A stretch of 54,282 nt of DNA from Candidatus Omnitrophota bacterium (GTDB lineage Bacteria; Omnitrophota; Gorgyraeia; JACQQV01). The stretch covers positions 1 through 54,282 of the forward strand of contig JACQQV010000009.1 of assembly GCA_016206785.1 (NCBI GenBank), given 5' to 3'. Numbering within the stretch: the stretch's first letter is position 1; each line of letters starts with the position of its first letter. The translations under genes were made by a program, and so were the position numbers. The notes beneath the pieces are model-generated. The model did not search any database. It was not told the origin of the DNA and saw only the letters and a program-made list of their open reading frames with translations. Shown here one piece after another: positions 7,919 through 17,889 of this stretch.

Positions 7919-9817
7919 ATGAAGCGGAGCTTATACTTTATTCTGATGGGGGTTTTTTGTTTTGGAATTCTTGCGGCGCTTGCAGATGAACCGAGCCTCT
8001 CCGTCTCGATCGACAAAGAGCGCGTTGTGATCGGAGACGCCGTCCGGTTGACGTTAAGTCTCCAGGGGGCTACCTCTTCACATGCTCCGGAACTCCCGCC
8101 GATTCCCGATTTTGAGGTGCAGTATGTCGGTGCCAGCATGCAGTCGTTTACCAGTATGACCGTGATTATTCAGGGGAAAAAGGTGGAAGAGAAGAGATCG
8201 GGCGGTGGGGTCGACTTTGAGTATGCACTGACCCCGAAGCGGGTCGGGACACTCACGATCCCCCGTTTTTCCTTTATGCTCGATGAAAAAAGGTACTCTA
8301 CTTCCGAACCCTTCGTGATCCAGGTTTCGGACTTTACAGAAACGCAGCAGGATGTTTTCCTTAAAGTCTCCGTCGACAAAGAGACCCTTTACCTTGGCGA
8401 ATCCGCACTCCTCACCTTCGAATGGTATTTTGACAAAGACATTCAGGATTATTCCTTAAAGATCCCCTGGTACGGGTCGCTCAAAGATTTTCTCGTCGAA
8501 GATCCGAAACAGGACCCGCAGGCGCAACATGCCCAGATCATCATCAACGACAAAGAAAAGATGACTGCCGAGAAAAAGAACGTCATCTATCAGGGAAAAC
8601 GGTACACCGTGCTTAGTTTCCAAAAAATCCTCACCCCCATTGCCCAAGGAACCTATACCCTCGATCCCGCGTTTTTAAAGGCTCTCGTTGTGAAAGGGTA
8701 TGAATCCTCGCGAATGGAGCACGTCCCATTTTTTAGATACTACTCAGACTTTGATCAATTCTTTAATCGTGGAAGACGCGCCGTGACCGATACGGCGTTA
8801 AGCCGCTCAAAGCCGGTCGCTATTGCCGTAAGACCTCTCCCAGAGACGAATAAACCAGTCACCTTTACCGGTGCGGTTGGAAGTTTCGATTTTCAAGTGA
8901 CACTTTCCCCTGAAAAGGTGCAGCGCGGGGAGCCGGTCACGGTCACGATGAAGGTAATCGGATCCGGGAATTTTAATGAGGTGCAGCTTCCTGATTTTCC
9001 GGAACCTTCTGCCTTTAAAGGATACACCCCTGAGATTAAAACCGACACAAGTAATGCCGACGGGCTTGTAATCGGGGAGAAGACCTTTACGAAGGTTTTG
9101 GTTGGCCGCCGCGAGGGAAAATATGAGATTCCGAGTCTCTCTTTTGCCTACTTCGATCCGACCAAGGAGAAATATGAAACGCTGACAAGGGGACCATTCC
9201 CGATCGAAGTGTTACCCGGTACAGGGCAAGAAGAACCGGTGCGGCTTGCGAGCCCTCCTCCGGTCGCTGTCCACCGCGGCAAAGAGATCAAGGTCCTTAC
9301 CCAGGATATCCGCTACATCAAAACCGATCTGGGAAAACTGGAAGGGGGAAGACCACCCCTGTATCAGTCGTCCCTTTTTTGGTACTTGGGATTTGGACCG
9401 CTCCCGCTCTTCACCTCCTTAAGTTTTCTCATTCAAAGACGTCGCAAAAGATTTCAAGAGGATATCGCCTTTGCCCGAAGGACACATGCCTTTAAAAAGG
9501 CACAGAAGGAACTGACCGAGTCTCGACGCTATTTAAGTGGCGGAAATGCCGACGCTTTTTATGCCACCCTTTCAAAAGCGCTCTTGGACTTCCTTGCGGA
9601 TAAACTGAATCGGCCCCTTGGTGGGATTCCGTTTGAAGCGGCAGATCTTTTAAAGGAAAGGAAAGTGGATGAAGTGCTCCTTTCAGACCTTCGGCACTCC
9701 CTTGAGCGGCTCGACCTTGCCAAGTTCTCGGCGGTCAGGGGGGACCTCGATGAGATGCAGAAACTTTTTGGAAATGTGGAGAAACTGATTTTTCAGTTTG
9801 AAAAAGTGATCCGATGA
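7919..9817 (+). CDS. batD: BatD oxygen-tolerance protein
   Basis: 632 residues. A signal peptide (LYFILMGVFCFGILAALA) is followed by repeated immunoglobulin-like periplasmic domains. One membrane helix lies near residue 490 (SLFWYLGFGPLPLFTSLSFLI), and a cytoplasmic helical tail follows. Length and layout match the BatD family. The starting segment (SLSVSIDKERVVIGDAVRL) resembles the start of the protein at 4384, so the operon holds a long and a short member of this fold. It overlaps batE by 4 bases. Confidence 0.88.
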   Translation: MKRSLYFILMGVFCFGILAALADEPSLSVSIDKERVVIGDAVRLTLSLQGATSSHAPELPPIPDFEVQYVGASMQSFTSMTVIIQGKKVEEKRSGGGVDFEYALTPKRVGTLTIPRFSFMLDEKRYSTSEPFVIQVSDFTETQQDVFLKVSVDKETLYLGESALLTFEWYFDKDIQDYSLKIPWYGSLKDFLVEDPKQDPQAQHAQIIINDKEKMTAEKKNVIYQGKRYTVLSFQKILTPIAQGTYTLDPAFLKALVVKGYESSRMEHVPFFRYYSDFDQFFNRGRRAVTDTALSRSKPVAIAVRPLPETNKPVTFTGAVGSFDFQVTLSPEKVQRGEPVTVTMKVIGSGNFNEVQLPDFPEPSAFKGYTPEIKTDTSNADGLVIGEKTFTKVLVGRREGKYEIPSLSFAYFDPTKEKYETLTRGPFPIEVLPGTGQEEPVRLASPPPVAVHRGKEIKVLTQDIRYIKTDLGKLEGGRPPLYQSSLFWYLGFGPLPLFTSLSFLIQRRRKRFQEDIAFARRTHAFKKAQKELTESRRYLSGGNADAFYATLSKALLDFLADKLNRPLGGIPFEAADLLKERKVDEVLLSDLRHSLERLDLAKFSAVRGDLDEMQKLFGNVEKLIFQFEKVIR

Positions 9818-10560
9818 GAAAATTCTTTTTTCTAATTTTCTTTCTTAGCGCAACCTTCGTTTTTGCAAATGAGGTGAGCGATACCTTTTTCCTTGCAAAT
9901 CAAAAATATTCTGAGGGAAACTACGAAGAGGCGATCACCTTCTACGAAAAACTTGTTGAGTCCGGCATCCCAAGTGGCCCCCTTTACTATAACCTTGGAA
10001 ATAGTTACATGAAACTGGGTCGGCTCGGGAAATCGATCCTAAACTACGAACGGGCAAAGCGGCTTATGGGCCTGGATGAGGATCTTCTCGCGAATCTTTC
10101 GTATGTGGAGTCCCAACTTGAACAGGCGCAGCCGAAGGAGGAGCATCGCTTCTATGAAATCGCCTTTTTCTGGGTGCGGAATCAGTTTACTGCGGAGGGG
10201 TGGATCATTTTCCTTGCGGTGGTCTTTAATCTTCTCTTTGTGGTGTTAACCCTTGCAACCTTCGTTAAAAAAATTCAAAAACCCCTTATTTCTTTCGCAT
10301 GGCTCTTGGCTATTGTGACCGCTTTCTCCTTTCTCTTTGGCTTTTCCAAAATGAGTGCCACCGAGAAAGAGAAAGAGGGCGTGATTGTCGAGACCACTGC
10401 GGATGTTCGGTACTCTCCCTCCACAACTGGCGCGGTCGCCTTTCAACTGAAGGAAGGGATCCGGGCGCAGATCCTTCGCAAGGAGGGTGACTTTTGCTAC
10501 ATCCGCCTAACGCGCGACAAAACCGGCTGGGTCGCGGCAGCTATGATTGAGGAGATTTAG
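9814..10560 (+). CDS. batE: BatE-like TPR and SH3 protein
   Basis: 248 residues. A signal peptide (FFFLIFFLSATFVFA) precedes TPR repeats (about 25-105), two membrane helices (about 128-150 and 158-178) and a C-terminal bacterial SH3 domain (about 190-248, ending DKTGWVAAAMIEEI). This order is typical of BatE, the usual last gene of Bat operons. It starts with an ATGA overlap on batD. Confidence 0.85.
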   Translation: MRKFFFLIFFLSATFVFANEVSDTFFLANQKYSEGNYEEAITFYEKLVESGIPSGPLYYNLGNSYMKLGRLGKSILNYERAKRLMGLDEDLLANLSYVESQLEQAQPKEEHRFYEIAFFWVRNQFTAEGWIIFLAVVFNLLFVVLTLATFVKKIQKPLISFAWLLAIVTAFSFLFGFSKMSATEKEKEGVIVETTADVRYSPSTTGAVAFQLKEGIRAQILRKEGDFCYIRLTRDKTGWVAAAMIEEI

Positions 10561-10565
10561 AGGTC

Positions 10566-10754
10566 ATGACTCAAAAGCAGTTTAACCTTGTTACGGGCAC
10601 AATTTTCGCAGTGATTGCTGTCCTTCACCTCCTGCGTCTTATCTATCACTGGAATGCCCTGATCGCCAACCGCCCTGTCCCGCTCGGCGTAAGTGTCGTT
10701 GCATGTGTCGTGGCGGGTTATTTGGCTTGGCAGGGATTCCGGTTGAGAAAATAG
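10566..10754 (+). CDS. Small two-helix membrane protein
   Basis: 62 residues with two predicted membrane helices (about 9-26 and 40-55) joined by a short basic loop, ending in RLRK. AGAGG just ahead of ATG 10566, 5 bases after batE, suggests it is co-transcribed. I cannot assign a function. Position between batE and an oxidase gene hints at a membrane or respiration-related role only. Confidence 0.7.
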   Translation: MTQKQFNLVTGTIFAVIAVLHLLRLIYHWNALIANRPVPLGVSVVACVVAGYLAWQGFRLRK

Positions 10755-10768
10755 GGTAAAGTGATAAA

Positions 10769-11437
10769 ATGAAAATGGGGGACGAGGCTAAAACAAATAC
10801 CGACCTTCGTCAAGAACAGGAGAAAACACTCACCTCTCCGAGACGGCGCTATAGTCTTCTGGCGCAGCTACTCTTCGTCTCCCTGAACCTTTTCTATGGG
10901 CGGAAGAAGTCTCTTTCGAAGTTTAAAGTCTTGGAGGTGATCGCCCGTGTTCCGTATCAGGCGTGGGAGCATGTCGCCTACATCGCCATGACGCATACCT
11001 ACAAGTGGCCTGACTTTGCAAGGCGCATCTTTGAATTTGTCAAGGAAGCAAGGCACCAGCAGGATAACGAACAGTGGCATCTTTTGATCCTCGAGGAGAT
11101 GACGGCGAAGAAACATCTCAAGGAGAACTTTTTCCTCTACCGCCTCATGCCCCAAGCGATGGCTTTTTTCTACTACCATGTCAGTTGGCTCCTCTATGTG
11201 ATGAAACCGGCCTCAAGTTATGCCTTAAACGCCGATTTTGAAGACCATGCCGAACATGAGTATATGGAATTTGTGCGTGAACACCCGGAGTTCGAACGGG
11301 AGCCCTTTGAGAGCGACTTTGAAGGCGATTACGGCGAGTTTGAGAGCCTGGCAGATCTTTTCCGGCGCATTGCACTGGATGAACGGCTGCACAAGGAAGA
11401 GAGCGAAACCCGCATCCAGCACGCCCGGTTTCATTAA
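10769..11437 (+). CDS. Divergent alternative oxidase (diiron quinol oxidase family)
   Basis: 222 residues. Four-helix diiron signatures in the alternative oxidase order: LEVIARVP (E56; compare LETVAxVP), NEQWHL (E101, H104; compare NERMHL), FEDHAEHEYMEF (E158 region; compare LEEEA), and DERLH (E205, H208; compare DExxH). All metal ligands are present. The family oxidises quinol and reduces oxygen to water without proton pumping, as a monotopic membrane protein. The hydrophobic segment at about 121-145 fits membrane attachment. M3 (10775) is an alternative start. It follows the Bat operon closely. Confidence 0.78.
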   Translation: MKMGDEAKTNTDLRQEQEKTLTSPRRRYSLLAQLLFVSLNLFYGRKKSLSKFKVLEVIARVPYQAWEHVAYIAMTHTYKWPDFARRIFEFVKEARHQQDNEQWHLLILEEMTAKKHLKENFFLYRLMPQAMAFFYYHVSWLLYVMKPASSYALNADFEDHAEHEYMEFVREHPEFEREPFESDFEGDYGEFESLADLFRRIALDERLHKEESETRIQHARFH

Positions 11438-11471
11438 TGAGAAAAGCAGAAAAAAGTCTTAGTTGTCCTGT

Positions 11472-11981
11472 ATGACCATGCACTTTATGCTGGATGGCTA
11501 TAACGTCCTCATGCGGATTCCGGAACTCTTTGGGAAAAGGGTCGATATTCCGTTTGAACCGACCCGCGAGGGACTCCTCCAGTTTCTCGCCAAGTACCGA
11601 CCGCAGGGGAGTGAGAAAAACGACGTGAGTGTTGTCTTCGACGGATTTACAGCGATGAAGATGGATTGGCAAACCCTTCGGAAAAAGGGGATACAAGTTA
11701 TTTTTTCGGATGAGAAATCGGCCGATGACAAAATTTTCCAGATGGTCCAAGATACAGAGAGACACCGAGAAACGGTGGTTGTCACGGATGATCGGGAACT
11801 TTCGGAACGGATAGGGTATTTAAAAGTCAAGGTCGTTTCGATCCAAGAGTTTCTTTCAAAAGTGATCGCAAAATATCCGAAACCGGCCGCAGCGCGAGAT
11901 GATGTGAAGAAACGCCTTTCGCCGAACGAGGAGTGGAAGATTACGGAGGAACTCAAAAAAATTTGGTTAAAAAGAACTTGA
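11472..11981 (+). CDS. NYN/YacP-like PIN-fold protein
   Basis: About 169 residues, a YacP-like NYN domain. These are PIN-fold proteins related to ribonucleases and probably act on RNA. Acidic motifs seen: LDGYNVL near the start, VVFDG, SADDKIF and VVTDDREL, the usual metal-binding positions of the fold. ATG 11478 (MHFMLDGYN) is an equally possible start, and no strong ribosome-binding site decides. The stop codon overlaps the -35 box of the next transcription unit. Confidence 0.75.
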   Translation: MTMHFMLDGYNVLMRIPELFGKRVDIPFEPTREGLLQFLAKYRPQGSEKNDVSVVFDGFTAMKMDWQTLRKKGIQVIFSDEKSADDKIFQMVQDTERHRETVVVTDDRELSERIGYLKVKVVSIQEFLSKVIAKYPKPAAARDDVKKRLSPNEEWKITEELKKIWLKRT

Positions 11982-12005
11982 CAAAGGAAGTAGAAGGAAT
12001 AAAAT
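11978..12005 (+). promoter_or_regulatory. Promoter of the cobalamin riboswitch unit
   Basis: A perfect TTGACA (11978-11983), 16-base spacer, then TAAAAT (12000-12005). Transcription would start near 12012, just ahead of the riboswitch aptamer. Confidence 0.7.
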
Positions 12006-12017
12006 AAAACTCACAAT

Positions 12018-12195
12018 TGAATAACAGTTGCATAGGTGGCGATCGCCTCAATAGGGAAGCCGGTGAAACTCCGGCACGGTCCCGCCGCTGTAACCCCTGA
12101 AAGGTGACTCAAGCGTCACTGCCCCAGATGGGATGGGAAGGCGCTTGAGAAAGGAAGAGGGGAAGTCAGAAGACCTGCCTGTGCACAGAAACCAC
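12018..12195 (+). ncRNA. Cobalamin (adenosylcobalamin) riboswitch
   Basis: The conserved aptamer core is present: AGGGAA followed by GCCGGTGAAACTCCGGC, then CGGTCCCGCCGCTGTAA, and the 3-prime B12 box GTCAGAAGACCTGCC (about 12165-12179). It lies between its own promoter and nrdB, with an intrinsic terminator at 12235. High B12 should therefore reduce expression downstream. The outer stem borders are approximate. Confidence 0.95.
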
Positions 12196-12234
12196 TGCCC
12201 CGTGGTAAGGGTAAGGGTGGATAAACCGGGAATC

Positions 12235-12267
12235 TCCCTACTTCAAATTGAGGTAGGGATTTTTATT
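12235..12267 (+). terminator. Intrinsic terminator, riboswitch expression platform
   Basis: TCCCTACTTC (12235-12244) pairs with GAGGTAGGGA (12250-12259), including one G-U pair, around a 5-base loop. A run of T follows from 12260. It stands about 40 bases after the aptamer, as expected for B12-induced termination. Confidence 0.8.
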
Positions 12268-12273
12268 TGAGGC

Positions 12274-12311
12274 CATGACTTATGGAGTCTGGTAGGACGA
12301 CATAAGTCATG
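12274..12311 (+). repeat. Hairpin element with GAGT/ACGA core, copy 1
   Basis: A perfect 11-bp stem (CATGACTTATG at 12274-12284 with CATAAGTCATG at 12301-12311) encloses GAGT, 8 bases, ACGA. It sits between the riboswitch terminator and nrdB, about 60 bases before the start codon. Two related hairpins with the same GAGT/ACGA core occur at 47044 and 47119. Confidence 0.75.
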
Positions 12312-12370
12312 AGGCCGAAAATATCCCGAGGGCAAAGCCCGAGTGATCTTTCACCACAAACAGGAGCCGT

Positions 12371-13342
12371 ATGATCGAGCCTATTCTTGAAGAAAATAAA
12401 GATCGATTTGTCCTTTTTCCTATTCAACATACTGAAATTTGGAATATGTATAAGAAAGCCGAAGCGAGTTTTTGGACAGCCGAAGAAATTGATTTGTCAC
12501 ACGACTTGAAAGATTGGGAAATACTGAGTCAGGAGGAAAAGTATTTTATCAAGCATGTTTTGGCTTTCTTTGCGGCGAGCGATGGGATTGTCAATGAAAA
12601 CCTTGCGACTCATTTCGTGCGAGAAGTGCAGATTCCGGAAGCACGATGTTTTTACGGCTTCCAGATCATGATGGAGAATATTCATTCCGAGACCTATTCT
12701 CTTCTGATAGACACGTATATCGACGACAATACCGAAAAACAAAAACTCTTTCGAGCAATCGAAACCATACCTTGTGTTGGGAAGAAAGCAGAGTGGGCAC
12801 TGCGCTGGATCAAAGAGGGTTCTTTTCTAGAACGCCTTGTTGCATTCGCTGCGATCGAGGGAATTTTCTTTTCCGGAAGTTTCTGCGCGATTTTTTGGCT
12901 TAAAAAGAGGGGGCTAATGCCCGGGCTTTCCTTTTCCAATGAATTGATTTCGAGAGACGAAGGATTGCATTGCGACTTCGCGTGCTTGCTGTATCAGACT
13001 CTTCAAAATAAGCTTGTTATTGAGAAAGTTCACCAAATGATAAGAAATGCCGTGGAAATCGAAAAGGAGTTTATTGTCGATGCGTTGCCGATTGATCTTA
13101 TTGGGATGAATTCTAAAATGATGTCCCAATATATCGAATTCGTGGCGGATAGGCTTTTATCGGCTCTCGGCTACCCAAAATTATTCCGTTCGGAGAACCC
13201 TTTCGATTTTATGGAACTCATTTCACTGCAAGGCAAAACGAACTTTTTCGAAAAAAGGGTCGGGGAATACCAAAAAGCCGGGGTGATTTCAAAAGACATC
13301 AAAGAGAAAAATTACGCTTTTAACACGGACGCTGACTTCTAA
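12371..13342 (+). CDS. nrdB: Class I ribonucleotide reductase, small (radical) subunit
   Basis: 323 residues. It forms the diiron-tyrosyl radical used by NrdA to make deoxynucleotides in aerobic cells. The ligands are all present and spaced as in the eukaryote-like class Ia proteins: D71, E102, H105, E163, E197 and H200, with the radical tyrosine at Y109 ([11 protein letters not shown]). AGGAG lies 6 bases ahead of ATG 12371. It is preceded by a cobalamin riboswitch, so this B12-independent enzyme is probably made when B12 is scarce. nrdA follows 19 bases later. Confidence 0.95.
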   Translation: MIEPILEENKDRFVLFPIQHTEIWNMYKKAEASFWTAEEIDLSHDLKDWEILSQEEKYFIKHVLAFFAASDGIVNENLATHFVREVQIPEARCFYGFQIMMENIHSETYSLLIDTYIDDNTEKQKLFRAIETIPCVGKKAEWALRWIKEGSFLERLVAFAAIEGIFFSGSFCAIFWLKKRGLMPGLSFSNELISRDEGLHCDFACLLYQTLQNKLVIEKVHQMIRNAVEIEKEFIVDALPIDLIGMNSKMMSQYIEFVADRLLSALGYPKLFRSENPFDFMELISLQGKTNFFEKRVGEYQKAGVISKDIKEKNYAFNTDADF

Positions 13343-13361
13343 CGCCTAAAAAGAAGACCCT

Positions 13362-15692
13362 ATGTTTGTTATCAAAAGAGACGGGAGACGCGAATCGGTT
13401 AAATTTGACAAGGTCACAAGTCGCATTGAACGGCTTTGTTATGGACTCGATCCGAAGCATGTGGATCCCGCCGACGTCGCTAAAAAGGTGATACAAGGTA
13501 TTTATGACGGTGTCACGACCAGTGAACTCGATAATCTTGCCGCTGAGATTGCCGCGTCGCTTACGACCAAGCATCCCGATTATGCGCTTTTGGCGTCTCG
13601 CATTGCCGTCTCAAACTTGCACAAGAACACTAAAAAATCATTCTCTGAAACGATCCGGGACCTTTATAAGTATGTGAATCCAAAGACCGGACAACGCGCC
13701 CCCCTCATTGCCCGGGACGTTTATCAGATTGTCGAAAAGAATGCTGAAATTTTGGATTCCACCATTATTTATGACCGGGATTTTGATTTAGACTATTTCG
13801 GGTTTAAGACCCTCGAAAAAGGATATCTTCTTCAAATCAACGGGAAAGTCGTCGAACGTCCACAACATCTATTGATGCGTGTCGCTGTAGGAATTCATAA
13901 AGAAGATATCGATTCCGCGATTGAGACCTATACTCTCATGTCTCAACGCTGGTATATTCACGCAACCCCCACGCTTTTCAACGCCGGAACGCCAAAGCCG
14001 CAACTTTCTTCTTGTTTTCTGCTTCAAGTAAAGGACGACAGCATCGAAGGAATCTACGATACGCTCAAACAATGTGCGAAAATTTCACAGTCAGCCGGCG
14101 GTATTGGTCTCAGCATTCACAATATCCGCGCAACGGGTTCTTATATCAGAGGCTCAAACGGCACTTCGAATGGCATCGTGCCGATGCTGCGCGTTTTTAA
14201 CGATACGGCCCGCTATGTCGATCAAGGTGGAGGCAAGAGAAAAGGCGCGTTCGCCATTTATCTTGAGCCTTGGCATGCCGATATTTTCGAGTTTCTCGAT
14301 TTGAAGAAAAACCACGGCAAAGATGAGATGCGCGCGCGGGATCTTTTCTTCGCGCTTTGGGTGCCGGATCTTTTCATGAAACGCGTCGAGGAGAACGGTC
14401 CATGGTCTCTTTTTTGCCCCAATGAGGCCAAGGGTCTTTCAGAAACCTATGGAGAAGAGTTTGACGTGTTGTATACGCGTTATGAGAACGAGGGGAGGGC
14501 GCGAAAGACGATCCATGCGCAGGAGTTGTGGTTTGCGATTCTTGAAGCGCAGATTGAAACAGGCACGCCGTATATGCTTTATAAGGACGCGGCCAACCGG
14601 AAATCGAATCAAAAAAACCTCGGCATCCTCAAGAGCTCAAATCTTTGTACGGAAATCATAGAATATACTTCTCCCGAGGAAGTTGCCGTATGCAATCTCG
14701 CCTCTATCGCCCTTCCTCGCTTCGTGATTGATGGGCGTTTTGATTATGATCGATTGTTCGAGCTCACGAAAGTTGTCACGCGGAACTTAAACAAAGTCAT
14801 CGACGTGAATTACTATCCTGTCGAAGAGGCAAAGCGTTCCAATTTCCGGCACCGTCCGATTGGTATCGGTGTCCAAGGTTTGGCAGATGTATTCATCCTG
14901 TTACGCCTACCCTTTGATTCCGTTGAAGCAAGAAAACTGAACCAGGAGATATTTGAAACTATTTATTTCGGAGCGATGACGGCGTCAAAGGACCTCGCAA
15001 AGCAATACGGACCTTACGAAACGTTTGTCGGTTCGCCCGCTTCTCAAGGGATGTTTCAATTTGATCTATGGGGGGTCATGCCATCTCCAAAGTGGGATTG
15101 GGTGCACCTGAAAGAGGAAGTGAAACAATACGGCTTAAGAAACTCGCTCCTTATTGCACCTATGCCAACCGCCTCCACTTCTCAGATACTCGGAAACAAT
15201 GAATGCATCGAGCCTTATACATCAAATCTCTATAACCGTAGGGTTTTGTCCGGAGAGTTTATCGTTGTGAATAAATATCTTTTGAGAGATCTCGTAGAGC
15301 TCGGAATTTGGAATAGTCAGATCAGGGAAAAGATCATTACCCATAACGGTTCGATTCAAGACATCGAAGAAATCCCGAAAAATATTAAGGACATTTACCG
15401 CACGGTTTGGGAGATTAAACAGCGGTCACTCATCGATATGGCAGCAGATCGGGGGGCTTTCATTTGCCAGTCTCAATCGTTGAATTTGTTTCATCAGGAG
15501 CCGAATTTCTCAAAATTGACTTCTATGCATTTCTACGCCTGGAAAAAAGGTCTGAAAACCGGAATGTATTATCTTCGTACAAAATCGGCTGCAGATGCCA
15601 TCAAATTTACGGTCGAGAGTAAGGATACGATGCAGGCGGATTTGGCTTGTGCCCTGGACAACAAAGACGAATGCGTTTCTTGCAGTAGCTAA
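13362..15692 (+). CDS. nrdA: Class I ribonucleotide reductase, large (catalytic) subunit
   Basis: 776 residues, full length. An N-terminal ATP-cone (about 1-90, starting [17 protein letters not shown]) implies allosteric control by ATP/dATP. The catalytic cysteines appear in PQLSSCFLL and AVCNLASI, and the NLCTEI motif holds the active-site Asn, Cys and Glu. The C-terminus ends in ECVSCSS, the CxxC pair that is re-reduced by thioredoxin or glutaredoxin. It pairs with the adjacent nrdB; the order B then A is less common than A then B. Confidence 0.95.
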   Translation: MFVIKRDGRRESVKFDKVTSRIERLCYGLDPKHVDPADVAKKVIQGIYDGVTTSELDNLAAEIAASLTTKHPDYALLASRIAVSNLHKNTKKSFSETIRDLYKYVNPKTGQRAPLIARDVYQIVEKNAEILDSTIIYDRDFDLDYFGFKTLEKGYLLQINGKVVERPQHLLMRVAVGIHKEDIDSAIETYTLMSQRWYIHATPTLFNAGTPKPQLSSCFLLQVKDDSIEGIYDTLKQCAKISQSAGGIGLSIHNIRATGSYIRGSNGTSNGIVPMLRVFNDTARYVDQGGGKRKGAFAIYLEPWHADIFEFLDLKKNHGKDEMRARDLFFALWVPDLFMKRVEENGPWSLFCPNEAKGLSETYGEEFDVLYTRYENEGRARKTIHAQELWFAILEAQIETGTPYMLYKDAANRKSNQKNLGILKSSNLCTEIIEYTSPEEVAVCNLASIALPRFVIDGRFDYDRLFELTKVVTRNLNKVIDVNYYPVEEAKRSNFRHRPIGIGVQGLADVFILLRLPFDSVEARKLNQEIFETIYFGAMTASKDLAKQYGPYETFVGSPASQGMFQFDLWGVMPSPKWDWVHLKEEVKQYGLRNSLLIAPMPTASTSQILGNNECIEPYTSNLYNRRVLSGEFIVVNKYLLRDLVELGIWNSQIREKIITHNGSIQDIEEIPKNIKDIYRTVWEIKQRSLIDMAADRGAFICQSQSLNLFHQEPNFSKLTSMHFYAWKKGLKTGMYYLRTKSAADAIKFTVESKDTMQADLACALDNKDECVSCSS

Positions 15693-15730
15693 CCGTTTGC
15701 AGTCTTTTCCCACTGAAACGAGGAACCCAC

Positions 15731-17878
15731 ATGTTGAAAACAGCATTGCTTGTCTGCTCGCGAATCGGCGTTTGTTGCCTGTTGTTCATGGTTTGCTTGT
15801 TCGATACGTCATCCCTGTTTGCAGAAAAACCTGAGCAGGAGAAAAAGGGGACTGAATTCGAGGAGGGCATTTCGGAAATCCTCTCCGCCCCTTTCGGGAT
15901 TGTCGTCTCCCTCGGCAATATTCTTGTAAGTCCCTCGCGGCTTCCGGGGAAAGCGGAAGCGCTCTACCGGTATCCTTCCCATGTGACCGTCATCACCCAA
16001 GAAGAAATCAGAGCATCGAAGGCGAAAAATATTCCGGAACTTTTACGCCACACCGAAGGGATTTATATGCATGATGCGGTCGGAAATAACCAAGACCTTA
16101 CGGTAAGCCTTCGTGGATTTAACGACGGGGAGGATTTGATTGTTTTGGTAGATGGCATCAAGGTGAATGAACCGGATGCGAATAATATGATCTTTCCACT
16201 CATTCCGCTGGGGACGATCGAGCGGATTGAGATTCATCGGGGAACTTCCTCTGCAATTTATGGAGACGGGGTCTTTTCAGGGGTTGTGAATATCATCACA
16301 AAGCGCGCTCCCGTCGACAAGGAGGCCTTTGCCGAGTCGGCCTTTGAATATGGGAGTTATCAGAGCCAGCGCTACAGTGAATTTGTCGGAGGAAAGGCGG
16401 GCCCGACCGACTGGTCATTTTCTTATGTGAGGGATTTAACCGACGGATACCGTTCAAACGGCGGTTTGCGTGGGACCTTTATCGACGGCAAATGGGCGAT
16501 CTCCTCGGAGGATAAATTCTTGTGGCAGATCCTCGTGAAAAATACCGATGAAAGTATGCAAAATCCAGGGGCCCTCACCGCCTCTGAGATGACAGAGGAC
16601 AGGCGGCAAACAGAGAATCCCTCGGACGGACGCGAGATGTTCATGACGATCGTCTCCACCGATTTGGATTGGAACCTTGAGGAACTTCTTTCGCTCCGGA
16701 CAAATCTTTTTTATCGGGAAACAAGCCTTGACTTTGTCACCACAAGCCGGACCTTTCCGACAACCTCTGGCACCGATGAACTGATTACCGACACCTTCCA
16801 GCGGGGAGTGGTGGTGGAACTCTCTCGGGACCAAGAGATTCTGGGGACCGCCCATCATCTTGTGGCGGGAACTGAGTTTACCTCAAATCTTCAGGATGAT
16901 GAGAGATTTGATACCACAAACGGCGTTCGTACCGCCATCACCACAAGCCGTGTGACAGACAAAAAGACAACCGGTGTCTACGGCCAGTACGACTTTGATG
17001 TAACCGACTGGTGCCGGCTGAATGCGGGGTTGAGGTTTGACGACGTGAGTTTCCATTTTGTGAACGAACTCGATGCGACCGCAAACCGAAAGAATCATTT
17101 CTCGACGACGAGTCCAAAGGTCGGGGTGGTATTACAGCCGTGGGAGGAACGTCTGAGTCTATTTGGAAATTTTTCACGCTCCTTTAAATCGCCGAATATC
17201 TCGGACCTTTTTGCCTTTCCGGGGGTAGGGGGCTCAGACCCCAATCTTGGTCCTGAAAAAGGGGAAAGTTTCGAAGGGGGAGTCCGTTTCAATCTTTGGG
17301 AGAGGATTTTAGGAGCCTTAAGCTATTTTCGGGTTAATTTAAGCGATGAGATTCGATTTGATGGCACCGCCACCTCTGTCGAGTTTCCCTTCGGAAAATT
17401 CACCAATGTGGCAAAGACAAGGCGCCATGGTGTGGAACTCTCCTTAAAAGGAAACACCCTCGGTCTCGATGGGTATTTCACATACGCCTTTACCGACGCC
17501 ACGCTCCGATCAGGCGATAATAGCGGGAGAAAACTCACCATGGTTCCGCCCAATCAGTTTACCTGGGGCGCTTCTCACACCTACCGCGAGGCACTTACCC
17601 TTGGATTCGACGGATTCTATATGGATGATCAGTATGTGACAGGGGATGATGCAAATACCGATTCTCCCTTGGAAGATTACCTGGTCACAAATGCGCAGCT
17701 CGTTTACAAACAGAAAGACGACCTTGAAATTTTCTTCCGTGTGAACAATCTTTTTGATACACTGTATAGCACAAGGGCCGTGATCATCGGCTTTTCCGAG
17801 GCCTTTGCGACTGGTACCCGATTTTTCAATCCGGCCCCGGAGCGGAATGCAACGGTCGGAATCCGACTTAGATTTTAA
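15731..17878 (+). CDS. TonB-dependent outer-membrane receptor, probably for cobalamin
   Basis: 715 residues. A signal peptide (about 1-34) is followed by a plug domain. Plug motifs include VTVITQEEIRASKAKNIPEL, LRGFNDGEDLIVLVDGIKV and TIERIEIHRGTSSAIYGDG. A 22-strand barrel follows, with the usual closing aromatic-rich strand ATVGIRLRF. Family knowledge gives uptake of a large scarce nutrient driven by TonB. The cobalamin riboswitch upstream and a BtuF-like protein downstream make B12 or corrinoid the likely substrate (BtuB role), though sequence alone does not prove it. CGAGGA precedes ATG 15731. Confidence 0.85.
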   Translation: MLKTALLVCSRIGVCCLLFMVCLFDTSSLFAEKPEQEKKGTEFEEGISEILSAPFGIVVSLGNILVSPSRLPGKAEALYRYPSHVTVITQEEIRASKAKNIPELLRHTEGIYMHDAVGNNQDLTVSLRGFNDGEDLIVLVDGIKVNEPDANNMIFPLIPLGTIERIEIHRGTSSAIYGDGVFSGVVNIITKRAPVDKEAFAESAFEYGSYQSQRYSEFVGGKAGPTDWSFSYVRDLTDGYRSNGGLRGTFIDGKWAISSEDKFLWQILVKNTDESMQNPGALTASEMTEDRRQTENPSDGREMFMTIVSTDLDWNLEELLSLRTNLFYRETSLDFVTTSRTFPTTSGTDELITDTFQRGVVVELSRDQEILGTAHHLVAGTEFTSNLQDDERFDTTNGVRTAITTSRVTDKKTTGVYGQYDFDVTDWCRLNAGLRFDDVSFHFVNELDATANRKNHFSTTSPKVGVVLQPWEERLSLFGNFSRSFKSPNISDLFAFPGVGGSDPNLGPEKGESFEGGVRFNLWERILGALSYFRVNLSDEIRFDGTATSVEFPFGKFTNVAKTRRHGVELSLKGNTLGLDGYFTYAFTDATLRSGDNSGRKLTMVPPNQFTWGASHTYREALTLGFDGFYMDDQYVTGDDANTDSPLEDYLVTNAQLVYKQKDDLEIFFRVNNLFDTLYSTRAVIIGFSEAFATGTRFFNPAPERNATVGIRLRF

Positions 17879-17889
17879 AGGAGTTCAAG

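Noticed and set aside
11181-11765. A 194-codon minus-strand frame across the oxidase and NYN genes
   Set aside because: It spans two well-supported plus-strand genes and has no protein features of its own; it is a codon-bias shadow.
12274-12311. Part of the riboswitch expression platform
   Set aside because: It lies after the terminator, and related copies occur at 47044 and 47118 without any riboswitch, so it is a separate element.
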